Source: Adiantum capillus-veneris (Eukaryota > Streptophyta > Polypodiopsida > Polypodiales > Pteridaceae). Taken from it: a DNA stretch of 64,000 nt. Below, piece after piece: positions 11,223-20,728 of the stretch. Position 1 is the first letter of the stretch. Each line of letters starts with the position of its first letter. Below the pieces are notes generated by a model. The model had not been told where the DNA came from, made no database searches, and saw only the letters and a list, made by a program, of their open reading frames with translations. The stretch is from contig CM043945.1 in the NCBI GenBank assembly GCA_014529385.2, forward strand, positions 152,435,741 to 152,499,740, read 5' to 3'. A program made the translations under genes and the position numbers.

Positions 11223-13523
11223 ATGAGCTCCTTGGTAACAAAGAATGGATCAGTATGTTTTACAAAACTTGAAGATTTGAAGAGATATGAGAGGCAATAT
11301 GTGCATAATGTACAAATAGGCATGAAAAAGAGTGGGTTGCTAAAGCCTACTGAAAATGTTTTGGGTTTGTGTGAACAAGTTTCTTTTGTAGATACTATGG
11401 GTGAGCTTGATGCTATAATGAGGTCTAGTGTGCATCTTGAAAATGAAGTTGTGGAAGTTTGCTCTATGGAAATGTATCAAGTAATAGATGCCTTTAAAGA
11501 AAGCCAAACAGTTGGCCCAGAAGTCCATGTTGAAACTAAATACAAGAGTGTAGCAAACAAGGTGAAACCAGTAGCTTCACCCTTACCACCCAACAACAGG
11601 GAAAATATTGAACAGGCTTCTTTACAACCAAGTTTGCGGAATCCTAAAAAGATCGGGCATACCTTCACAAAGGAGTCTTTTCAAGAGTTGCAGATTGGTT
11701 GCGAGGAGTTTCTAACACAGGAGGAGACAAAGTGCTTCAAAGAAATGCTTTCAAAGCATGGTAAGGCTTTTGCATTTGAGCCACATGAGATAGGATGTGT
11801 TGATCCTTATATTGTAGCTCCTATGGTAATTTTCACAATACCTCATGTGCCTTGGAATCTGCGGCCTATTCTGGTTCCAAAGGCTCATTTGCCAAAGTTA
11901 GTAGAGCTACTGAATGAGAAAATCAAAATGGGAATCTTGGAGCCTTCTTGTGCTCCATACTCAAACAGGTGGTTCACAGTTCCAAAGAAGAATGGTTCTC
12001 TACGCTTCATCCAAGATATGCAACCAGTGAACAAGGTGACAATTAGAAATGTAGGTACAGGTCCAATTGTGGATGAATTTGCAGAGGCGTTTGTAGGGAG
12101 AGCAATCTACTCAATGGGGGATCTCTACTCAGGGTATGATCAATTTCAGCTTGCAATCGAAAGCAGAGACTTGACAACCATGAGGACACCTTTGGGTTTG
12201 GTAAGGATGCGTACCTTGCCACAGGGAGCAACCAACTCGGTTGCACATATGATGAATGGGATTAATAAGGTCTTACGTGACTTTATTCCTCAAATCACAA
12301 TGCCTTTCATTGATGATTTGCCTATCAAAGGATGTGAAGAAAGTGACAAAGATGAAGCTTTGGATCTCAAGGGATGTCGCAGGTTTGTGGTAAATCACAT
12401 AAATGATTGTGATAAATTTTTGTCTAGGTTGGAAGAAGTGAATCTTACATTGTCAGGGAAAAAGTCTATGTTTGGTGTCAATGAAGTGCTCATTGTGGGG
12501 CACATGTGCGGGCCATATGGTAGGAAACCTTGTCCATCAAAGGTAGATGCCATCCAAAGAATGAAAGAAACATGCACTAGCATCACTGAGGTTAGAAGGT
12601 TTCTGGGAGCATGTGTCTTCTATGTTATTTGGATTCCACATTATGCACATGTAGCTGATCCTCTTTATCAGCTGCTTAGAAAGAATCAAAAGTTTAAATG
12701 GACAGAAGCACATGTAAAATCCATGAAAACGCTAAAGGAGTTACTCCAGTCAGCAACGACTTTGAGAAAGGTAGACTATGAGTGTCAAAGGCCAGTGATT
12801 GTGACAGTAGATACCAGTCCTACAGGGATTGGATGGGCAATAGGCCAAGATGACAAAGAAGGACACAGGTATGTGGTAAGATTTGGAGCAAAGGTACTAA
12901 GTGCTCGCCAAAGAAACTATCCACAGATAAAGAGAGAGTTATGGGGTATGGTTACAGCCTTGAAAAGTGGGAAAGAGTACCTAATTGGTGCATGTGTGGT
13001 TGTAGAAACAGATTGTCTACCACTTCTTGGGATGATTACAAGCTGCTCAACACCAGACATTGCTATGTTGCGGTGGATTGCCTACATTAAGTCCTTAAAT
13101 CCCGAGTTTAAGCACATTGCAGGTAAAGACAATACAGTGGTAGATATGCTATCAAGGGCAAGGTATGAAGATGAGTCACAAATGATTGATGAGGGAGATG
13201 ATGTAGGCACAAAATTCTATTCTATCTCTCATGTCAAAGGTAACAATGTCAACATGACTAATCCACTTGAATTGTTCTTGAAAGATCTTTATGAAGGTGA
13301 TTGGCTTCTTATTGGAAGCTACTTGAGTACTCTAACAAAACAGGATGATTGGTCTGAACATGAATTCAAGAGGATACGCAGGAAAGCATATGGTTACTTT
13401 TTGAGGGATGGTTACTTGTGGAAGCATCCTAAACAAAAGGGTGCTACACCACAAAGGGTTATATGTAAAAAAGAGACTCAAGTAAAGCTCATGCAAGAGT
13501 TTCATGAGAGTCTATGGGCTTGA
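11223..13523 (+). pseudogene. Element B reverse transcriptase and RNase H block
   Basis: Open for 766 codons but out of frame with the upstream part, so the ATG at 11223 is probably internal to a polyprotein. RT: NRWFTVPKKNGSLRFIQD (about 11968), SMGDLYSGYDQFQLA, LPQGATNS, and catalytic MPFIDDLPIKGC near 12300. RNase H: VTVDTSPTGIGWAIG, IKRELWG, ETDCLPL and VVDMLSR give the D-E-D-D set, all present. The integrase zinc domain begins at the end with FHESLW. A TGA at 13521-13523 interrupts it in frame. Apart from these two breaks the catalytic residues are preserved. Confidence 0.85.
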
Positions 13524-14681
13524 CATAGGGGTGTGTGGGCAACCTTCTCCAAGTTGAAAGAAAAATACTGGTGGAAGGGTATGTATAAAGATGTATCTCA
13601 GTTTGTAGAGTCATGTGTAACTTGTCAAATGTATTCAAATGTTCGACATCGTGATGGATTGCACCCTACATATCCACTAGCCATGCACTATAAATGGGTT
13701 GTGGATCTAGTCACGATGCCTTTAGGACTCTGGCAGATGAGGTACTTGGTTCTTGCACGAGAGGACCTAACTAATCAGGTTGAAGGAAGAGCATTAAGAT
13801 CTAAAACCACAGAAGCTGTGTGCAAATTCCTTCTTGATGAGGTGATTTGCCGTTATGGTTGTGTGGGAAAGATCACTGCAGATAGAGGTGAACTGGATGC
13901 TGAAGAAGCAAGGGAGTTCTTTTCTATATTAGGAATCAAGCTTTCTCTTACTACAGCTTACAACCCTGAAGGCAATGGAAAGAGTGAAAGAGGTCATCCT
14001 CCTATCATCAAAGCTTTGGCCAAGGCTTGCGAAGGAAGAGTTGGTGAGTGGCCAAAACTGTTGCCATATGCTTTATGGGCTGATCGTACAACACATAGCT
14101 CAGTAACTGGCTACATGCCTGCGGAGCTAATGTATGGTCAAAAGCCAGTGATGCCGATTGAGGATACAATTCCCACATGGAATGTACTACCTTGGCAAGA
14201 GGGGCTTAGTAGGGAAGATCTCCTTGCATTGCGCATAAGGCAACTAGAGAGAAGACCTGGAGACATTGAAGCTGCAAAAGAACGACTCAAAAATGCAAGG
14301 TTGAAAAACAAGGAATATTTTGATAAGCGACATCGACTCAGGAGCAAAGCAATTGACAAAGGTGACTGGGTTTTAGTGTATGATAGTAGCCTTGATAACC
14401 AGCATACAGTCATGCGTAAGTTCTCAAAAAAATGGTTTGGACCATATGTTATAAAACATGTGCATGAAAATGCTACTTACAGCTTGTCTGAACTAGATGG
14501 CACTGAAGTAAAGATTCCCATTGCAGTAAAAAGGATCAAAATGTTTAAGAGAAGAGGAGACAATGATCCAGAAAATGTTGATGAGGAAGAAGAGCAAAAC
14601 ACAGGTGAAGATCAAAGTGAAAATGAAGCTCTGGAATCATCCAGTGAAGAAGAAGACAAGGAAGATGTACAAGAGGTCTAA
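13524..14681 (+). pseudogene. Element B integrase with acidic C-terminal tail
   Basis: In frame with the RT block after the TGA at 13521. A zinc-binding HHCC region (HRG ... CVTCQMY) is followed by the DDE core: WVVDLVTMP, ITADRGE and NGKSERGH. Then comes a basic linker, a C-terminal barrel-like part (KWFGPYVIKHVHENATYSL) and a final tail of about 40 residues rich in Asp and Glu. No chromodomain is seen, unlike plant chromoviruses. The ORF ends 58 bp before the 3' LTR. It would insert element cDNA. In this copy it can only be made by reading through a stop. Confidence 0.85.
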
Positions 14682-14727
14682 TCTTACAAAGAGGCAATGT
14701 GGCACATACCGGAGGATGTGCAGGTTT

Positions 14728-14739
14728 AGAGGAGGTGGA
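14728..14739 (+). other. Element B polypurine tract
   Basis: AGAGGAGGTGGA directly abuts the TGT start of the 3' LTR, the expected plus-strand primer. Confidence 0.8.
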
Positions 14740-15909
14740 TGTCGTGCTGTGACACGTACATAGTGGGAACGCATGCTACAAGATCTATTTTGTATTTTTT
14801 TTAGATACATAATTATATTTCCTATAGTGTACATATACATATTTAAGTATAATAATAAGCCTTCTATCTCATCCTATTATTTTTCTCAAGGGTAACCTAT
14901 TCTTACTTTACCATCAGAAAATACTATGGGAAAAGCATCAATAGCTCCGCCTCTTTAACTTGGGACAAAAAGCATTGATTCTTTATTTCTACTATTTCAT
15001 TATCATCTCACACCCTAGCTAGATCCTATATCTAGGGTAAACTCCAATATATATATATTCTATGTATTTTTTATACTTTTCTTATATTTCTTTTTAAATA
15101 GCTACTAGGAGAGAATCAAATCCTAGTGGGACACTAGGTGGCATGATTTCAAAGATACAATTATTTTAATGCATTATTGCAAGCATGGTTACAAAACTTT
15201 GTCAAGGAGAAAAGTCATGCTTTCATATGGCATGAGGTGTCCTTGGAAATTAAATGAAAGTCAAGGCTAAGGAGACCACATGAAGACTTTTGCTGCCATA
15301 AATGGACCCTATTTTGATGAATTTTTTACACAAGGTTCCAATCCGAATTGGAGAATGATTTTAAAATAAAATGCGTAGCTAATGAGCTGAAGTTTCTGCC
15401 CATATTTTTATTTTTTTATTTGGAGCTACGGTTGAGGAGATATGATCAAAATACTGGACCCCAGTCTGCCCACATCATGCAGGGACAGCTCATTTCCAAC
15501 TTTTCCAATTCCTGTTCACACTGGCTCCTCTCTTCTTGTGTAAACCCTTGTGGGTTCCCTTCACCTATAAAAGGGGACCTCTTCTTCCTTGGAAGGAACT
15601 CAAGCATTCAAGCCATTGATGAGAGGAATTCTCGAGGGAGTGAGTAGTAATGCCTAATTGTACTTAGCCATTAACATAAGCCCAAACCTACACTTTCTCC
15701 TAGAGGGAGACTAGTCATTCTTGCAACAAGCTAACCTTGGAAGATCAACTCTAATCAAATAAGGTCTTGCACTTGGTGTATCAATCAAAGTGGAATTATC
15801 CACTCTTCTTCTCTCTCCCATCAATAAGAGTGCCGAAGGGTTTCAAGTAAGATGTGTTCTACATTGATTTTTTCTTGATTTCTTGTTGTTTTCATTTTCA
15901 TCTCTAATC

Positions 15910-15947
<38 letters not shown>

Positions 15948-16136
15948 CTAATCTCATCTCCTTAACCAAACCTATCTCTCTCATTCTTAGTAATTCATCC
16001 TCTCTAGGTTCTCTTTGCTACAGGTACATCTCTCCCCGCAGTATCCTTATTGCCTACGGGCAAAAATAGGGCTTGGGAGGAAAACTTCTCATCTCTTCAC
16101 TTCTCTCATATCTAAATTTCTCACATACTATCCTAG

Positions 16137-16355
16137 ATGAATAACCCACATGATGATCATTTCTATCGCTTTCACTCTGTATGATCTATTAGAATTAACG
16201 TATGGATTAGTCGTAAAATACACTTTCAACAACGTATAGTGTTTCTCTTTGGCCCAGAAAGGCTCAATAAAATACTTCTATCACCAAATCCCATCATACT
16301 ACCTCTCATAGACTATAACTTTTCTTTTGACGTAAGCGTAGTTATCTTGCTATGA
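16137..16355 (+). pseudogene. Leader small ORF 1, 3' LTR copy (broken)
   Basis: Same as 8097-8315 but codon 16 is TGA (16182-16184) where the 5' copy has CGA, a CpG-type C-to-T change. A second difference changes GAA to AAA. Not translatable in full. Confidence 0.6.
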
Positions 16356-16564
16356 ACCAAGAGGATTTGTACACACAATTAATCCCAATCACTAGACAAA
16401 ATATATATATTATGGTAAGCACAAAACTACAATTCCAAAGAACAATTCGTAGCCTATTTGGCCAGCCAAGATTGAATGCCATTAACTCATCCATTAACCC
16501 TTTCATATTACCCATGATACGATATGACCATAGCCTTGATGTTTTCATCTTCGTATTGTTTTGA
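16352..16564 (+). CDS. Leader small ORF 2, 3' LTR copy
   Basis: 70-residue ORF whose protein equals that of 8312-8524, although the LTRs have diverged elsewhere. Unknown family; see the 5' copy. Confidence 0.5.
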   Translation: MNQEDLYTQLIPITRQNIYIMVSTKLQFQRTIRSLFGQPRLNAINSSINPFILPMIRYDHSLDVFIFVLF

Positions 16565-16769
16565 CATTCTCTTTTGCGTTCTTTCTTTGTGTGTGTGAAT
16601 GCAAGAGAGAAAGAGTGAGTCTTCTTTGATTGCACTTCTTTCCAAACCCTATTCTTCATGGCATCTATGGTTTAACTCCTTCATATAGTTTTTGTTGAGT
16701 TCTCTCACAAACTCTCACAGCCATAAGCCCGGTGCTTTCCTGGCAAGACCGCAAATTTCTCGACAACGT

Positions 16770-18549
16770 AACCATGGTCTACCCAGTATAATAGGATATG
16801 CTCCCAACCCCGCTGGCGTCACATGAAAATCAACCACCGCCTTTGCATCATATGCCTACACTTCTAAGCTCTTTACAACACCCAAACATTTTACCTTTTG
16901 ATGGTTTGCCAATCTGATCCGGAAGCCTCACACCCCAGTCACTGTAAGACCCATCTTCTCAATGCATGAGTGTGTTATGACACATATTTGGGCTCTGCCA
17001 TCAACATAGCCTTGTCCCAGATTTTTTCTTTTATGCCACACATCTACTATTGGACAAATGTCTGGTAGCTCATCCATCGCCAACACCTTTACTGAACCTC
17101 TCTCTAGCTCTTTGTCCATTGGGTTAACCATCCTCTTCCACTGTCGCTTTAGTTTACGCACCATCTCTATAAGCTGCCCAAAAGTAAATCTGCCTTCCTG
17201 CTGGTCAGATCCTCCTTCAAATCATAGCTTAATTTCCCATCCCCTAGTGGAAAATCTGAAACATGAAACTTGTGACGAGCCCTTCTTTTCCTCTTGGCCT
17301 TGACATCCTTGCCTTCATGACTCTTTCCCTTCTTACTAGGACCTGGGGCACTTCTTCCTTCCTTGTCCTCTGTGGTCCTCTTCCCAATAGGCATCACTAA
17401 TGTATCCTCTAGCTTTGATGCCTTCTCCAAGGTGACTACACTTAGCACTGTTGTCTTTCCCTTTTTCTCCTGGGTTAATCCACTGGTTCCTTCATCTCCC
17501 TTAATTTCGATGCCATAATCATTGGACCTAGTTAGCACATGTCTTGGCAATGGATACATGTCTCCCCCCATCCTTGGTGGCTTATCGCATTGCGGGCTGA
17601 TGTGGTCTAACTCTCCACAATTATAACATGTGGGCGTCTGCCTCCAAAACCTACCATTGCTTTGTCCAACACCATTCCTAGGTCTCTCTTCACCTCTTGG
17701 CTAAAATGAAAACCTCCCTCGACCTCGATTATTTTCCACTTGACCTAGCATGTTTAGGCTGATATTCTTCATTAAATCTACCACTTGCCTCATGTCTTGC
17801 CTTAGCCCATCATCTTGCATAGATGTTGTGACCACTGCTGGCATAACCTGAGTAGTAACAAGAGCCACTGGTTCATGATGAACCCCTGGCATGCGACCTT
17901 GTAAAGAGTCCATAGGCTGAAATTCAGACCTCATGGGCAAAGACTCTACTCCTAGCTGGCTCATTTTCCTCAGCTTCCACTCTTTGTTCCTTGCCACCTC
18001 TAGTGCATCTTCATATATCCTAGGCTTCTTTAGCTCCACTCTCCAACGTATATTCTCCCAAAGACCAGTCAAGAACCTGTCCTTCTTCATCATGTCAGGC
18101 GGGGGTACTTGTGGTGCTAAGGCCTTGCACATCCGCTCCCATGCCAATGAAAACTTACGTATGTACGCATCTATTGGCTCACCTTCCTTTTGCACCAAAG
18201 CCTGTACTTCTTGCCACACTTTGTCAGGATCTTCTATCTTCACAAACTCCACTTCCAATCCATGCCTTAGATTGTCCCAACTCAACCTTACGGGTGGATC
18301 AGCCACACGCAACTCCTCTTCAAATGCTTTGGACCAAACTCGTGCATCACTCTTCAAACAAATCTAGAGAAGACGTAACATTTGCGTCGGGTCATGAATT
18401 TGGTTGCTAATGCAGGCAATCTCCATCTTTTCCAAAAAGTCTTCTACATCTTCATCACTTCTTCCATGAAACTCCAGATAAGAGAAAGCCATGGCTACCC
18501 AAGTTTCGATGCTGTGAGAACCCCTTCGAACACACGTGCAAGAACCCAA
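16770..18549 (-). pseudogene. Element A gag-protease (broken)
   Basis: Minus strand, one frame over most of its length. The gag capsid domain at 18357-17950 holds DPPVRLSWDNLRHGLEVEF and a tail YEDALEVARNKEW. A zinc knuckle C-x2-C-x4-H-x4-C (CYNCGELDHISPQC) lies near 17625-17585, then a lysine-rich linker. A retropepsin piece at 17164-16928 has GYVDGRAQICVI, where other members of this type usually have D-G-G. The protease end runs up to the B insertion at 16769. TAG codons at 18364-18366 and 17701-17703 and a shift near 17165 break it. The start of gag is not certain. Confidence 0.8.
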
Positions 18550-18594
18550 AACTTTTCACTACACAATCCCCATAAACTTCAATGGAGCTTAACT

Positions 18595-18810
18595 TTAGAT
18601 AAGGACAAACACATGCACATCAAATTTTTCATAGTTAATGATCGGAATTACAATAGGCAAAGGACATTCCAATATCTCTCTTAATCTTCTTGGCCCGAAC
18701 ATAAAGACTATGCGCTGTTGGAAAAAAATCTTCCTAGACACATGAACATTTATCTGGATTCTCTGAGTTAAATAAAAAGGAGTGAATTGAGGGCCATTTT
18801 GATCATCCAT
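18595..18810 (-). CDS. Leader small ORF of element A (71 residues, same family as in element B)
   Basis: ATG at 18810 (M-D-D-Q), stop TAA at 18595. The core INVHVSRKIFFQQRIVFMFG then PRRLREIL and a hydrophobic end DVHVFVLI align from start to stop with the 72-residue ORF of element B. It lies in the 5' leader of A, between the LTR/PBS (19505-19528) and gag (18549), about 45 bp before gag. A and B are different Ty3 lineages with unrelated gag, LTR and PBS, so the shared leader ORF was gained independently, exchanged, or is ancestral. It is still open in A although gag and pol of A are broken. Function unknown. Confidence 0.6.
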   Translation of the reverse strand: MDDQNGPQFTPFYLTQRIQINVHVSRKIFFQQRIVFMFGPRRLREILECPLPIVIPIINYEKFDVHVFVLI

Positions 18811-18834
18811 TAAAGCCAACCATGAAGCTCCCAA

Positions 18835-19504
18835 GAAGGCACACCTGACTTATCACTGATTTTGCCAAAATTTCAGCAGCATAACAGTATAAATGGCTCA
18901 AAAGACCAAAAAACTAGCCATCATAACTTGGAAAAATTTTGACAGAGTTTCCCCAGAAGTAGACCAGTGAGAACCCAAAATATAGACTGTATATGTATGC
19001 ATAAACTGCCAACAATAGAACCAGAGCATCAAGTAGGAATCACTAGTACATAGCCTATGGCGAGGTCACGAAAAGGGTGCTCCATCTACCTGTATCACCG
19101 AAAGGATCTCCACATTTGAGAATCCCCCAACTCAATAAAACCTCACGATATTGACCCTCACACGAAGGCTAATGCAAATCGCGTATAGTCAAGTCTCAGA
19201 AATGACTATCTTCCAGACCAAGTCTCAGAAATGGCTGGGACTGCCAAATAAAACCAAATATGGCTCCACAAAGGCGTACAATGGCAGTTTCCACAAGTAA
19301 CGTACAATCCAGCAGACAATGCGCTCAAACAAGCGCCAAATGATGCATACCCACAACAACTGCAAGTGACACCACTGCTAGTATATCACTGTATTCCAGC
19401 TACCTATACCTGTGTGAATCACTTGTACCTGTCCCTATAACTTGTAACCTATAATCCCGAATCTCGAAGCTTGAAGCTCGAAGCAGAAGGTACTCGAAGA
19501 AGAT
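18835..19504 (-). other. Element A 5' leader, no other gene seen
   Basis: About 670 bp between the PBS and the small ORF. No longer ORF with recognisable content and no clear repeat. It is untranslated leader sequence by position. Confidence 0.5.
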
Positions 19505-19521
19505 CCTCCGTGGGGGCACCA
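19505..19521 (-). other. Element A primer-binding site
   Basis: On the minus strand TGGTGCCCCCACGGAGG follows the 5' LTR by six bases. It begins with the expected TGG. The tRNA was not assigned. Confidence 0.65.
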
Positions 19522-19527
19522 AAAGAA

Positions 19528-19589
19528 TGTGAGCGGGATGGAAACACACACAACGCCTCTATAATGACCCGACACACACTCTTGGGAAG

Positions 19590-19661
<72 letters not shown>

Positions 19662-20728
19662 TATAGGGCACCACTCGGCTTACACAATCCACCTGGCCGA
19701 GACAGGGAACACACCGATGGAGTGAGAGGAGAGAGATTACCCATTGACCCACTCCACACAAAGAGACACTCACACACACACACCCAAAAAAACTCAGCTC
19801 AAAAGAGGAGAACTTCTGATATTTAGATACAAATGAGCTTGGGCCAACACCAAGGGAGCAAAGAGCTCACACAATATGGGTAAAATAAGCCAGATACAAT
19901 CACAAACTGGAGCAGAAGCTTCGCTCATAGGAGAAACTTACACAGCCAAAACAACAAAAAAATAGTGAGGAATTTGGAAAAATGGACAGCGCCATCGTGT
20001 CCAAAATGGCCCAAAACCGCAGTCTACAATGTCAAAGTGCTCAAATCCGACCTCGGATGAGCAGTTTACGGCCAAAACAGGCTCCAAAAACCCCAAAAAC
20101 ACAGTTGTAGTTGTTCCTCCTCTTCTCTCCACTCTTTTTCTGGTCTTCTCTCTAGATTTTCAGTTCACACACTTAGCTTTATTAGTTGGGCACCCTTGGC
20201 ATTTTAGATGACCTCAAACGGACCCCGAACATGCCAAAAACTGACCTCGCAGTGCATAGTTGTCACCCTTTTGCATCATCCGCACACCTGGCACTCAACT
20301 TTTTCCAATAATTCATCCCGCCACCATATGAAGTGGCCCCAAAATATGGTCCTCATGATGACCTTTTTGCACAATTATCACAAGAAAACATCCAGGTTGT
20401 GTCTGTACTCATCCACCTGCAAATATTGACCCCATTCGACCTCCTGACGCCACTAGATGCCATCTGACGCATCTACTTACCTCATGTCTTCGGCCCGCGG
20501 ATAGCTTCCTCGAGAATTTTTATGCGCTACCAACTCCTTCTTATTGTAGAAAAACACACTAGTACTGGTGATAGTGAAAATCGATGCACTATGTACATGT
20601 TGTCCTACCTGTACACATGTGAGCCCCACCTAACCACCTGGCTCTGGAAAATGGGCAATTCTTTATTTGATGCACCATGCATGTGTATGTACATATGCAC
20701 AATCCCTTGCTCCAAAAAACTCCTGACA
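19528..20728 (-). repeat. Element A 5' LTR (right copy)
   Basis: 1201 bp, partner of 1861-3004, with intact TG and CA ends in plus orientation. It contains a 67-bp (CA)n tract at 19592-19658. The flank ACGG at 20729 repeats the bases before 1861. Confidence 0.9.
19592..19658 (+). repeat. (CA)n microsatellite, 67 bp
   Basis: Perfect dinucleotide run inside the right LTR of A. The same place in the left LTR is only about 13 bp. Confidence 0.95.

Larger units (their letters stand above)
6658..16765 (+). mobile_element. Element B: Ty3-type LTR retrotransposon with long LTRs, inserted in element A
   Basis: Two direct repeats of 2068 and 2026 bp (6658-8725 and 14740-16765) start TGT and end CA. 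They enclose a plus-strand gag-pol. The flanks both read ACGT (6654-6657 and 16766-16769), so the target duplication appears to be 4 bp. PBS and PPT are in the expected places. The LTRs differ by about twenty substitutions, mostly transitions, plus AT-tract length, so the insertion is fairly young. The order gag, protease, RT, RNase H, integrase is that of Ty3. RT and protease motifs are unusual for the standard plant clades (see findings). Three breaks in the coding part make this copy non-autonomous. Confidence 0.93.
14740..16765 (+). repeat. Element B 3' LTR
   Basis: 2026 bp, TGTCGTGCTG to CTCGACA, nearly identical to 6658-8725. It includes the TATA box at 15565-15574 and the shorter (AT)n tract at 15914-15943. 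It is followed by ACGT, which matches the left flank. Confidence 0.95.
1861..20728 (-). mobile_element. Element A: Tat-like Ty3 LTR retrotransposon, minus strand, interrupted by element B
   Basis: Direct repeats 1861-3004 and 19528-20728 bound a minus-strand gag-pol. The flanks read ACGG on both sides (1857-1860 and 20729-20732), a target-site duplication inside gag of E. Next to the right LTR is a primer-binding site, and next to the left LTR a polypurine tract, both in minus orientation. Without the 10.1-kb insertion B the element is about 8.8 kb. A second RNase H domain between the RT/RNase H block and the integrase is the hallmark of the Tat lineage of plant Ty3 elements. The coding part carries several stops and shifts, so A is not autonomous now. 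Confidence 0.9.

Noticed and set aside
19435-19779. ORFs with Cys-Val or Thr-His repeats
   Set aside because: Translation of the (CA)n microsatellite.
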